DNA of 64,000 nt from Rubrivivax sp. (lineage in GTDB: Bacteria; Pseudomonadota; Gammaproteobacteria; Burkholderiales; Burkholderiaceae_C): contig JAIYCR010000002.1 in NCBI GenBank assembly GCA_027487905.1, positions 1-64,000 of the forward strand, read 5' to 3'. The notes below the pieces were generated by a model. The model worked only from the letters and a program-made list of their open reading frames with translations. It made no database searches and was not told the DNA's origin. Both the position numbers and the translations under genes were made by a program. Positions within the stretch are counted from its first letter, which is position 1, and each line of letters starts with the position of its first letter. Shown in pieces: positions 53,939-62,069 of the stretch.

Positions 53939-54068
53939 GCGGGGCGGGGCCTTACATTGGGCCACCCCAGGGACGCGAAGCCCGCAGGAAGTCCGGCGCC
54001 GTGGCGACCGTTCCTGCGGTCGCCCCCGCCGCGCACCGCAACCTGACCCGCTGCGAGCCACCCAGCCC
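53939..54068 (+). promoter_or_regulatory. structured leader of cobT with two competing hairpins
   Basis: CCGCAGGAA (53982-53990) pairs perfectly with TTCCTGCGG (54011-54019). The second arm overlaps CGGTCGC (54017-54023), which pairs with GCGACCG (54004-54010), so the two stems exclude each other. This looks like a switchable leader, but the full cobalamin-riboswitch core was not found. Confidence 0.3.
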
Positions 54069-55205
54069 ATGTCGCTCAATCAGTCGCTCATCTCGCCGAC
54101 CGCCCACCCTCAACTGGAGCAGGCCCTTCGGCACAAGCTCAGGCGGCGGGCCGACACCGCCGGCAGCCTGGGCGAACTGGAGCCGCTGGCCATTCGCATC
54201 GGCCTGATCCAGAACACGCTCAAGCCGCGCTTTCGCAACCCGCAGATGGTGTTCTTCGCGGGTGACCACGGCCTGGCCGTGGACGGCGTGGGGGCGCCCG
54301 GGCAGGCCAGCACGCTCAACGTCACCCGCCGGCTGCTGACCTCGCAGCTGCCGGTGTCGGTCTTCGCGCACATCCAGGGCCTGGAGCTGTCGGTGGTGGA
54401 CTGCGGCGTGGCCGAAGCGGTGCCGCCACACGCGCGGCTGCTGTCCCGCAAGATCGCCCACGGCACGCGCAACGCCCGCATCGGCCCGGCGATGTCGCTC
54501 GAACAGGCGCACGCGGCCATCCGCGCGGGCATGGAGATCGCCGATGCGCTGCCCGGCAATGTGGTGGCCTGCGCGGGCGTCGGCCTGGGCGCCAACGAGA
54601 GCGCCGCGCTGCTGATGGCGCGGCTGAGCTCGGCCCCGGTGCGCGACCTCACCCTGGCAGGCACCTACGAAAGCGCCGACGCGCTGGCGCGGGCGCTGGT
54701 GTCCATGCAGGGCGCGCTGGCCCGGCACCGCGATGCCAGCGACCCGGTGGAGGTGCTGGCCGCGCTGGGCGGCTTCGAGATGGCCGCGATGGTGGGCGTG
54801 ATGCTGGTGGCCGGCAGCAAGCGCCACCTGATCATCGTGGACGGCATGGCCGCCTGCGCCGCGCTGCTGGTGGCCTCGCGCATCGCGCCGGCGGTCACCG
54901 ACTACTGCGTGTTCTGCCGCAGCCACAGCCACCGCGGCCTGGACGTGGCGCTGAGCCTGTTCCACGCATCGGCCTTGCTGGAACTGGGCATGGAAAGCAC
55001 CGACGGCACGGGCGCTGCGCTCGCCTGGCCGCTGATCCGCACGGCCGCCGCGCTGCTCACCGAAGTGGCCGAGGGCGAGGACCCGGGCCCTTCCCGGCCC
55101 GCCGAGGCTCAGGACTTCGCGCCGGACTTCGCCCCGCAGGCGCTGGCCGGCCACGGGCCGGTGCTGCCGCCGCTGCCCACGCCATCGGTGTCGGACGAGC
55201 GCTGA
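54069..55205 (+). CDS. cobT: nicotinate-nucleotide--dimethylbenzimidazole phosphoribosyltransferase family protein
   Basis: Activates the lower-ligand base for cobalamin by transfer of phosphoribose from nicotinate mononucleotide. The 378-residue protein has FFAGDHGLAVDGV, GLGANESAALL and GGFEMAAMVGVML in the CobT order. The catalytic glutamate segment, normally LGEGTGAA, reads MESTDGTGAA, so Asp312 replaces Glu. The C-terminal 40 residues are an acidic, Pro-rich extension. It is not next to other cob genes here. Either a CobT with altered base preference or a paralogue. Confidence 0.88.
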   Translation: MSLNQSLISPTAHPQLEQALRHKLRRRADTAGSLGELEPLAIRIGLIQNTLKPRFRNPQMVFFAGDHGLAVDGVGAPGQASTLNVTRRLLTSQLPVSVFAHIQGLELSVVDCGVAEAVPPHARLLSRKIAHGTRNARIGPAMSLEQAHAAIRAGMEIADALPGNVVACAGVGLGANESAALLMARLSSAPVRDLTLAGTYESADALARALVSMQGALARHRDASDPVEVLAALGGFEMAAMVGVMLVAGSKRHLIIVDGMAACAALLVASRIAPAVTDYCVFCRSHSHRGLDVALSLFHASALLELGMESTDGTGAALAWPLIRTAAALLTEVAEGEDPGPSRPAEAQDFAPDFAPQALAGHGPVLPPLPTPSVSDER

Positions 55206-55236
55206 GCATCAGGCGAGGCTTGGGCGCGGCTGACTT

Positions 55237-55884
55237 TCAGCGCGCGCTGGGCGGCAGCGGATTGCCGTCGGGCCCGAGGTAGACGGTCGGCGGCGCGCCG
55301 GGGTTGGCCTGGGGCAGGGGTGCCGCGGCCGCGGCCGGGGGCAGGGGAACGGGCGGGGCTGCGGGCAGGGGCATGACCGCCATCGGCTGCTGCGCGGAGG
55401 GCGGCGCCGGCGCTGCCGAACTCAGCGAGACCGTGGGCAACTGCCCCGTGGCGGCCGCAGCGGGCAGCGGCAGTTCCAGCCGGATGGGCGCCACGGACGA
55501 CGGCCCGGCGATGGTCACGGCCCGGGCGCTGACCGATTGCACGAACCAGTCGCCGTCCACCGCCGCACCCACCCGGTAGGGCCTGGGGGGCTTGTCGTCC
55601 ACCGTGAGCAGGGCCACGCCCTGGCGGCTGCCGGCGTCGGTGGGGCGCGGCGCCATCACGCCGATGAGCTTGAAGCGCCCGGCGGCTTCGGCCACCACCG
55701 GCGCCTGCGCGGCCGGCGGGCTTCCGAGCAGGCGTTGGAGGTCTCCGCGAGCCGCCAGGGCCGTGGAGACAGCCGTGGTCTGGGCCGGGGCCTGCAGCGG
55801 CGAGGCGAAGAAGCGCAGCAGCCAGAACACCGCACAAGCAGCGACCAGCGCCCACATCACGAATGCTGACAGGCGAGCAACCAT
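55237..55884 (-). CDS. gspC: type II secretion system protein GspC
   Basis: A 215-residue bitopic inner-membrane protein: membrane segment at about 8-27 (FVMWALVAACAVFWLLRFF), then the homology region (FKLIGVMAPRPTD, ALLTVDDKPPRPYRVGAAVDGDWFVQSVSARAVTI) that binds the GspD N0 domain. The C-terminal part is Pro/Ala-rich and lacks a PDZ domain. It is divergent from gspG with a 57-base gap, a layout seen in several betaproteobacteria. Confidence 0.88.
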   Translation of the reverse strand: MVARLSAFVMWALVAACAVFWLLRFFASPLQAPAQTTAVSTALAARGDLQRLLGSPPAAQAPVVAEAAGRFKLIGVMAPRPTDAGSRQGVALLTVDDKPPRPYRVGAAVDGDWFVQSVSARAVTIAGPSSVAPIRLELPLPAAAATGQLPTVSLSSAAPAPPSAQQPMAVMPLPAAPPVPLPPAAAAAPLPQANPGAPPTVYLGPDGNPLPPSAR

Positions 55885-55941
55885 GGCTGATTATCATGGT
55901 CCGTCCCGTGCCGCAGGCGCTCCGCCCCGAAACACAAAGCC

Positions 55942-56403
55942 ATGACCCGTCACCGTTGCCACGGTCCTGCCGCCCGAGTGGCCCCTGCGGCCCGCCGCCT
56001 GCGCGGCTTCACGCTCATCGAACTGATGGTCGTGCTCGTCATCATCGGCGTGCTGGCCGCCCTCATCGTGCCCAACGTGCTCAGCCGCGCCGACGACGCC
56101 CGCGTCACCGCGGCCCGCACCGACATCAACAACCTGATGCAGGCGCTGAAGCTGTACAAGCTGGACAACCAGCGCTTCCCGAGCGCCGAGCAGGGCCTGC
56201 AGGCGCTGGTGGTCAAGCCCACCACCGGCTCGCCGCCGCCGAACTGGAAGCCCTACCTGGACAAGCTGCCCAACGACCCCTGGGGCCGGCCCTACCAGTT
56301 CGCCAACCCCGGCGTGAAGGGCGAGATCGATGTGTTCAGCCTCGGAGCCGATGGGCAACCCGGTGGCGACGGCTACAACGCCGACATCGGCTCCTGGCAG
56401 TAG
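55942..56403 (+). CDS. gspG: type II secretion major pseudopilin GspG
   Basis: A 153-residue pseudopilin. The leader ends LRG before FTLIELMVVLVIIGVLAALIVPN with Glu5. The C-terminal calcium-binding GspG fold is clear: YKLDNQRFPSAEQGLQALV, LPNDPWGRPYQF and DVFSLGADGQPGGDGYNADIGSW. It is the main subunit of the pseudopilus and starts the gsp operon. Confidence 0.97.
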   Translation: MTRHRCHGPAARVAPAARRLRGFTLIELMVVLVIIGVLAALIVPNVLSRADDARVTAARTDINNLMQALKLYKLDNQRFPSAEQGLQALVVKPTTGSPPPNWKPYLDKLPNDPWGRPYQFANPGVKGEIDVFSLGADGQPGGDGYNADIGSWQ

Positions 56404-56428
56404 CCGGCTGAACGCCGGCGCTGCACCC

Positions 56429-56974
56429 GTGGGAGCCCACCGGACGCCCAGCGGCGGCCCCTGCCTCGCCTCAGGCCGCAGCCGCTCCCCGCACCACCGC
56501 AAACCCGGGGGCTTCACCCTCATCGAGCTGCTGGTGGTGGTGGCCTTGATCGCCATTGCCTCGGCCACCGTCACGCTGGCGCTGCGCGACCCCGCAGCCA
56601 CCACGCTGGACCGAGAAGGCGTGCGGCTGGCCGCGCTGCTCGAGTCGGCGCGGGCGGAGGCGCGGGCGAGTGGTGTGCCGGCGCGCTTCGAGCTGCGCAC
56701 GCGGCAGAACGAGCGCAGCTTCGAGGCCGGCGACGGCGCGGGTGCACCGTTCCGCTTCGTGGGCCTGCCCGACGCGGCCCGCGTGCCTGCCCGCTTCCTG
56801 GACGAAGGCACGAGCGCGGAGCTGATCGGCGCGTCCGCGCTGGTGCTCGGCCCCGAGCCCATCCTGCCGGCCCAGCGGCTGGTGCTGCGCCTGGGAAACC
56901 ACCGGCTGCTCATCGAGACCGATGGCCTGGGTCCGTTCCGGGTGGCCTCCGGCGGGCAGCGCGATGCGCCGTGA
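56429..56974 (+). CDS. gspH: type II secretion minor pseudopilin GspH
   Basis: A pseudopilin with PGG before FTLIELLVVVALIAIASATVTLAL and Glu5, followed by the GspH fold (LAALLESARAEARASGVPARFEL). The start is uncertain: GTG 56429 gives a 28-residue leader after the gspG stop, while ATG 56351 in the same frame overlaps gspG by 53 bases. Overlaps gspI by 11 bases. Confidence 0.88.
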   Translation: MGAHRTPSGGPCLASGRSRSPHHRKPGGFTLIELLVVVALIAIASATVTLALRDPAATTLDREGVRLAALLESARAEARASGVPARFELRTRQNERSFEAGDGAGAPFRFVGLPDAARVPARFLDEGTSAELIGASALVLGPEPILPAQRLVLRLGNHRLLIETDGLGPFRVASGGQRDAP

Positions 56975-57356
56975 GGGCGGGCACCGCAGCGTCGCCGCCG
57001 TGGGTGTCGGCGGCTTCACCCTCATCGAGGTGCTGGTGGCGCTGGCCATCGTGGCCATCACGCTGGCCACCGGCGTGAAGGCGGCCGCGTCCTTGCGTGG
57101 CAATGCCGAGCGCATGACCGAGGTCACCTCGGCGCAGTGGTGCGCGGAGAACCAGCTGACCGGGCTGAAGCTCGCCCGCCAGTTCCCGGGCGTGGGCGAC
57201 AGCGACTTCAGCTGCGACCAGCTCGGCCGCAGCTACCGCGGCAAGCTGGTGGTGCGCCCCACGCCCAACCCGAACTTCCGGCGCGTCGATGCGGTGCTGG
57301 CCAACGAGGCCGGCGAACCGGTGCTCACCGTGTCCACCGTCCTGCCCCGCTTCTGA
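56964..57356 (+). CDS. gspI: type II secretion minor pseudopilin GspI
   Basis: A 130-residue pseudopilin: VGG before FTLIEVLVALAIVAITLATG with Glu5, then CAENQLTGLKLARQFP, the GspI signature. It forms the pseudopilus tip with GspJ and GspK. ATG 56964 lies inside the end of gspH; a longer frame upstream is less likely because it would lengthen the leader. Confidence 0.92.
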   Translation: MRREGGHRSVAAVGVGGFTLIEVLVALAIVAITLATGVKAAASLRGNAERMTEVTSAQWCAENQLTGLKLARQFPGVGDSDFSCDQLGRSYRGKLVVRPTPNPNFRRVDAVLANEAGEPVLTVSTVLPRF

Positions 57357-57377
57357 CCGGGCGCACGGCGGCTGAAC

Positions 57378-58133
57378 ATGCTCAGACCCAAGGCCTCCTC
57401 GATGCGTCGGGCCGTGCGGACACGCAAGGCCAGCGGCTTCACGCTGGTGGAGGTGCTGGTGGCGATCTTCGCCATGGCGCTGCTGGCCGGCATGGCCTGG
57501 CAGGGCATCGACGGCATCGCCCGCACCCGGGAGGCGAGCGAGCAGCGCCTGGATGCCCTGCTGCGGGCACAGACGGTGATGGCGCAGTGGGAACAGGACC
57601 TTTCCCTGCTGCAGGACAGCGTGGCCGTGCCGCCGCTGAGCTTCGATGGCGCGACGCTTCGCATCACCCGGCGCCAGGAGGCCGGCCTGCAGGTGGTGGC
57701 CTGGAGCCTGCGCGGCGACCAGCTGTGGCGCTGGGCAGGGCCGGTGGTCACAAGCCGGCGTGAACTGCAGGATCAGTGGCTGCAGAGCCAGCAGCTGATG
57801 GGCAGCGAGGCCGGGCAGCTGATGACGCTGCAGGGCATCGTCCAGTGGCAGATCTTCTGCTGGCGCGGCAACGCGTGGACGAACTGCCAGTCGAGCAACG
57901 ACGTCGCGGTGGCCGGCGGCACCGCAGCCGCCGCGGCGGCGGGTACTGGCGGCGTGCCGCCTGCGGGCGCGGGAGTGGGTGCGGGTGCGGGTGCAGGTGC
58001 GGGTGGCGCACCGGCTGGCGCCGCCCAGCAGCTGCTGCCCACGGGCATCCGGCTCATCCTCGGATTTGCCGCCGGCGCCGGCGTGGGCTCGGGCGGCAAC
58101 CTCACGCGCGACGTCGCGCTGGCGCCGCTGTGA
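57378..58133 (+). CDS. gspJ: type II secretion minor pseudopilin GspJ
   Basis: A 251-residue pseudopilin: leader ends KASG before FTLVEVLVAIFAMALLAGMAWQG with Glu5. The body has WEQDLSLLQDS and FDGATLRITRR. Near residues 178-222 an Ala/Gly-rich tract ([16 protein letters not shown]) encoded by short GGTGCG repeats interrupts the C-terminal part, making it longer than the usual 200 residues. The stop overlaps the gspK start (GTGA). Confidence 0.92.
   Translation: MLRPKASSMRRAVRTRKASGFTLVEVLVAIFAMALLAGMAWQGIDGIARTREASEQRLDALLRAQTVMAQWEQDLSLLQDSVAVPPLSFDGATLRITRRQEAGLQVVAWSLRGDQLWRWAGPVVTSRRELQDQWLQSQQLMGSEAGQLMTLQGIVQWQIFCWRGNAWTNCQSSNDVAVAGGTAAAAAAGTGGVPPAGAGVGAGAGAGAGGAPAGAAQQLLPTGIRLILGFAAGAGVGSGGNLTRDVALAPL
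57975..58008 (+). repeat. GGTGCG short repeat inside gspJ
   Basis: Six-base units GGTGCG/GGTGCA repeat about five times and encode alternating Gly-Ala in GspJ. In-frame slippage would change loop length only. Confidence 0.7.
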
Positions 58134-59122
58134 AGCCTTCGCCCGCCGGCCCTTGCCGCTCGAGCCGAGGCGCGGCGCTGCTGACGGCCATGATCATCGT
58201 CGCGCTGGTGGCCACGCTCACCTCCACCATGGTCTGGCAGCAGTGGCGCGCCATCCAGGTGGAAACCGCCGAACGCACCCGCGCGCAGTCGTCGTGGATG
58301 CTGTCCGGCGCGCTCGACTGGGCCCGCATCATCCTGCGCGAGGACGCCATCAACCAGGGGCCGGACCATCTGGGCGAACCCTGGGCGGTCCCGCTGGCCG
58401 AAGCCCGTCTGTCCACCTTCCTCGCCGCCGACCGCAACGCCTCGGCGGACGGGCCGGAGGCCTTCCTCTCCGGCGCCATCGAGGATGCGCAGTCGCGCTA
58501 CAACCTGCGCAACCTGGTCGACCAGGGCCAGGTCGTGGCCGCCGAGCTGGCGGTGCTGCGCCGCCTGTGCGAGAGCGCGGGCGTCGCCTCCGATGTGGCC
58601 AGCCGCCTGGCCACCGGTCTGCGCGACGCCTGGACCCCGCCCGGCACGGGCACCGGCGGCAACCCCAACCCGCCGGTGCCACCGCGCACGCTCGCCCAGC
58701 TGGCCTGGCTGGGGGTGGACAGCGCCACCATCGAACGGCTGGGCGCCTATGTGGTGCTGCTGCCCCAGCGCACGACGGTGAACGTGAACACCGCGCCCCG
58801 CGAGGTGATCGCCGCGGTCGTCGACGGGCTGGACCTGGCCGGCGCCGAGCGCCTGGTCCAGGCCCGGACCCAGACCCCCTACCGGCAGCTGGGCGACGTG
58901 CAACGCACGCTGGGCGGCAACTTCACGTTGGACGCCACGCGGCTGGGCACCGCGTCGCGCTATTTCGTCGTCAGTGGTCGCATGCGCCTGGACGACCGCA
59001 TGCTCGAGGAACGCTCGCTGGTCGAACGCCAGGGCTCGCAGATCGTGCCGCTCGGCCGCGAACGCTTCGCGAGCCGCGAAGACACGCCGCTGTCCGGCCC
59101 GGGTGCCCCGCCACGTCGCTGA
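58130..59122 (+). CDS. gspK: type II secretion minor pseudopilin GspK
   Basis: A 330-residue pseudopilin. The leader ends SSRG and the helix begins AALLTAMIIVALVATL without Glu5, as is normal for GspK at the pseudopilus tip. The large domain follows: SGAIEDAQSRYNLRNLV and VNVNTAPREVIAAVV are family signatures. It starts with GTG overlapping the gspJ stop. Confidence 0.94.
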   Translation: MKPSPAGPCRSSRGAALLTAMIIVALVATLTSTMVWQQWRAIQVETAERTRAQSSWMLSGALDWARIILREDAINQGPDHLGEPWAVPLAEARLSTFLAADRNASADGPEAFLSGAIEDAQSRYNLRNLVDQGQVVAAELAVLRRLCESAGVASDVASRLATGLRDAWTPPGTGTGGNPNPPVPPRTLAQLAWLGVDSATIERLGAYVVLLPQRTTVNVNTAPREVIAAVVDGLDLAGAERLVQARTQTPYRQLGDVQRTLGGNFTLDATRLGTASRYFVVSGRMRLDDRMLEERSLVERQGSQIVPLGRERFASREDTPLSGPGAPPRR

Positions 59123-59206
59123 AAGGCTCCACAGTCGATCGGATGAATCGCTCAAAGAGTCGCATCTAAGTGCTTGATTTGTCGCAATTTGCTGGAACGC
59201 GATCTC

Positions 59207-59212
59207 TACAAT
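59207..59212 (+). promoter_or_regulatory. possible internal promoter -10 before gspL
   Basis: The 145-base gap between gspK and gspL is the only long gap in the operon and is AT-richer. TACAAT at 59207-59212 is a good -10, but no clear -35 lies 16-18 bases upstream. Confidence 0.3.
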
Positions 59213-59267
59213 CGTCCAAAGCCTGCACCGCTGCGGGTTCGCTCCTTGCCGCCCCGCCTTTCGCCGC

Positions 59268-60536
59268 ATGTCCTTCCTCGTCGTCGAGTTGCCTGAACGC
59301 AGACGCCTGTCCGCCGCCTCCGAGGGCGCCGGCGATGCGGCACTGGTGCGCCCGGGCCAGGAATACGCCTGGGTCACCAGCCCCGATGGGCTGGAGCTGA
59401 AGGCCCACGGCAGCGCTCCGGCCGCGCTGCTGCCCAAGGCCGGCGCCGTGGTGGCCGTGCTGTCCGACGCCGACGTCGCCTGGCACCGCATCACCCTGCC
59501 CAAGGCTCCCTCCGGGCGTCTGCGCGAAGCGCTCGTCGGTGTGCTCGAGGACCGCCTGCTCGACGAACCCGAGACGGTCCACCTCGCGCTCGCACCGAAC
59601 GCCTCGCCGGGCCAGCCCGCCTGGGTGGCCGCCATCGACCGCCGCTGGCTCGTGGCCCAGATCGCCGCGCTTGAACGTGCCGGCCACCTGGTCGACCGCG
59701 TGGTCGCCGCCTCCTGGCCCGACCACCCGCCCACCGGCCATTTCGACAGGGCCGCCGGTGGCCAGGACGACGACGATTCCGCCGCCGGCCTGGTGCTGAA
59801 CTGGTCGCATGCCGAAGGCGTGGTGCGGCTGCCGGTGAAGAGCCGCCTGACACGCTCGCTGCTGCCGGCCGACGCACTGCCCCTGACCCGCTGGACCGCG
59901 TCGCCCGCGGCCATCGCCGCCGCCCAGCACTGGACGGGCGCGCCGGTCGCCCTGATGGCGCCCGGGCAGCGGGCGCTGCAGGCCGCCCGCTCCACGCTGA
60001 ACCTGCGGCAGTTCGACCTCGCCCCCAAGCAGCGCGGCACGCGCTGGCTGCGCGATGCGCGGCAGCGGCTGATGAGCCCGGGCTGGCGGCCGGCGCGCAT
60101 CGGGCTGGCCGCACTGGTGGCCGTTCAGGTGCTGGGCCTGAATCTGTGGGCCTGGCAGCAACGCCAGGCCATCGCCGACAAGCGCCAGGCGCTGGTGGCC
60201 ACGCTGCAGTCGAGCTTCCCGCAGGTGCGCGCGGTGCTGGATGCGCCGGTGCAGATGCAGCGCGAAGTCGAGCGGCTGCGCGCGGTGGCCGGCCGCGCCG
60301 GCGACGGCGACCTCGAACCCCTGCTGCAGGCCGCCTCGGCGGCCTGGCCGGCCGACCGACCCGCGGTCGATTCGCTGCGCTACGAGCCCGGGCGGCTCAG
60401 CCTGTCGGCCGCCGGCTGGACCGAAGCGCAGATCAACCAGTTCCGCGGTCAGTTGCAGCCTGCCGGATGGCGGGTGGAGGCCGCCGATGGCCGCCTCACG
60501 CTGAGCCGCTCGGCATCCACGGGCCCTTCCCTGTGA
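59268..60536 (+). CDS. gspL: type II secretion inner-membrane protein GspL
   Basis: A 422-residue bitopic protein: an actin-like cytoplasmic domain (about 1-265) that binds the GspE ATPase, a membrane segment (about 277-296, IGLAALVAVQVLGLNLWAW), and a ferredoxin-like periplasmic domain that pairs with GspM. The stop overlaps the gspM start. Confidence 0.93.
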   Translation: MSFLVVELPERRRLSAASEGAGDAALVRPGQEYAWVTSPDGLELKAHGSAPAALLPKAGAVVAVLSDADVAWHRITLPKAPSGRLREALVGVLEDRLLDEPETVHLALAPNASPGQPAWVAAIDRRWLVAQIAALERAGHLVDRVVAASWPDHPPTGHFDRAAGGQDDDDSAAGLVLNWSHAEGVVRLPVKSRLTRSLLPADALPLTRWTASPAAIAAAQHWTGAPVALMAPGQRALQAARSTLNLRQFDLAPKQRGTRWLRDARQRLMSPGWRPARIGLAALVAVQVLGLNLWAWQQRQAIADKRQALVATLQSSFPQVRAVLDAPVQMQREVERLRAVAGRAGDGDLEPLLQAASAAWPADRPAVDSLRYEPGRLSLSAAGWTEAQINQFRGQLQPAGWRVEAADGRLTLSRSASTGPSL

Positions 60537-61084
60537 CCCAGACCTCCACCCCCCCTCGCTCCCCAGCGCCTGCGGGTGCTGCCGCTGCCGCGGTGCCCCC
60601 GTGGCGGGCGCAACTCGCGCCGCTGCTTCAGCGCTGGCAAGGCCTGCAGGCGCGCGAGCGCAGCGCGGTGGGCGTCGCCGCGGCGGTGCTCGCGCTCTAT
60701 GTCGGCTGGGCAGTGGCGCTGCAGCCGGCACTGGCCACGCTGCGCGAAGCCCCCGGCCGCCTGGACGCGCTGGAAGCCGACCTGCAGCGCATGCAGCGGC
60801 TGGCCGCCGAGGCACGCGAGCTGCGCTCGGCCACCCCGGTGAGCGCCGCCCAGGCGAGCCTGGCCTTGAAATCGGCCACCGATCGTCTGGGCAGCCGCGG
60901 GCAGCTCGTGATCCAGGGCGACCGGGCCACGCTCACGCTGAACGGTGCCGACGCCGACGCGCTGCGCACCTGGCTGCAGGAGGCACGAAGCGCCGCCCGC
61001 GCCCGCCCGGTGGAGATGCGGCTGACCCAATCGCCCGGCGGCTACAGCGGCACGCTGGTCGTGGCCCTGTCCGAACAGCCCTGA
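60533..61084 (+). CDS. gspM: type II secretion inner-membrane protein GspM
   Basis: A 183-residue bitopic protein with a Pro/Ala-rich cytoplasmic start, a membrane segment (about 46-63, VGVAAAVLALYVGWAVAL) and a periplasmic ferredoxin-like domain (SLALKSATDRLGSRGQL, VEMRLTQSPGGYSGTLVV). GTG 60533 overlaps the gspL stop as GTGA, which decides the start. Confidence 0.92.
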   Translation: MTQTSTPPRSPAPAGAAAAAVPPWRAQLAPLLQRWQGLQARERSAVGVAAAVLALYVGWAVALQPALATLREAPGRLDALEADLQRMQRLAAEARELRSATPVSAAQASLALKSATDRLGSRGQLVIQGDRATLTLNGADADALRTWLQEARSAARARPVEMRLTQSPGGYSGTLVVALSEQP

Positions 61085-61100
61085 CGCCGAAGCCCTTCCG

Positions 61101-62069
61101 ATGAAATTCTGGCCCCGACGCTCAGCCCCGCCCGCCAGCGGCTTTCGCCCGAGCGGCTTCCTGCCCGGCCGCACGGGCGCGGCTGCGCTCGCCGGGGCCG
61201 GCCCGGCCTCGCGCTGGCCCGCCGGGCGTGACCGCTCCGGCTGGTCGGAATCAACCTTCGCCGAGATCGCCTGGGACCGCTCGCGCCGCGCGGCCCGGCG
61301 CTATGGCATGGCCGGTGCGGTGGTCGGTGCCGTGCTCGCCGCGGTGCTCTTCGCGCCGGCGGCCTGGCTGGCTGCGGCGGTCGCGTCGGCCACCCAGGGC
61401 CACCTGCTGCTCAGCGATGCGCGCGGCACAGTGTGGAACGGCACGGCCATCCCGGTGCTCACCGGCGGGCTGGGCAGCCGCGACGCCAGCGCGCTGCCTG
61501 GTCGGCTTTCATGGTCCTTGCGTTGGGGTGCTGGCGCGCCGGAACTGGTGCTGCGCCAGGCCTGCTGCCTGAACGGGCCGGTGGCCCTGCGCGTGGCCCC
61601 GGGATTCGGGCGGGTGCAGGTCACGCTGGTGCCGCCGACGGGTTGGGTGGGCCAGTGGCCCAGCGCCTGGCTGGGCGGGCTGGGCACGCCCTGGAACACG
61701 CTGCAGCTCGGTGGCAACGTGCGGCTGGTGTCGCCCGGCTTCGCCCTGGAATGGGTGCAGGGCCGCTGGCGCATGAATGGCCGCGCCGACGTCGAGTTCA
61801 ACGGCGTGTCCTCGCGGCTTTCTACGCTGGACACGCTCGGAAGCTACCGGCTGTCCCTGGTGGCCGACCCTTCCGGCGCCGGCCCGCAGGTGACGCTGAG
61901 CACCGTCGAAGGCGCGCTGCAGCTGAGCGGCAGCGGCAACTGGGGCACCGGTGGCCTGCGCTTTCGCGGCGAGGCCCGCTCGGGGCTGACCAACGACGCC
62001 GCGCTGAACAACCTGCTGAACATCATCGGACGGCGCGACGGCGCGCGGTCCGTCATCACGATCGGATGA
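61101..62069 (+). CDS. gspN: type II secretion protein GspN
   Basis: A 322-residue protein with a long cytoplasmic start, a membrane segment at about 70-93, and the GspN periplasmic region (LLLSDARGTVWNGTA, LPGRLSWSLRWG, LQLGGNVRLVSPGFALEW, LSGSGNWGTGGLRFRGEA). GspN is present only in some T2SS and its exact role is unclear. It overlaps gspD by four bases (ATGA). Confidence 0.92.
   Translation: MKFWPRRSAPPASGFRPSGFLPGRTGAAALAGAGPASRWPAGRDRSGWSESTFAEIAWDRSRRAARRYGMAGAVVGAVLAAVLFAPAAWLAAAVASATQGHLLLSDARGTVWNGTAIPVLTGGLGSRDASALPGRLSWSLRWGAGAPELVLRQACCLNGPVALRVAPGFGRVQVTLVPPTGWVGQWPSAWLGGLGTPWNTLQLGGNVRLVSPGFALEWVQGRWRMNGRADVEFNGVSSRLSTLDTLGSYRLSLVADPSGAGPQVTLSTVEGALQLSGSGNWGTGGLRFRGEARSGLTNDAALNNLLNIIGRRDGARSVITIG

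Noticed and set aside
53939-54068. cobalamin riboswitch before cobT
   Set aside because: The segment GAAGTCCGGCGC resembles part of the core, but the B12 box and the remaining conserved blocks are missing and the leader is too short. Kept only as a structured-leader finding.
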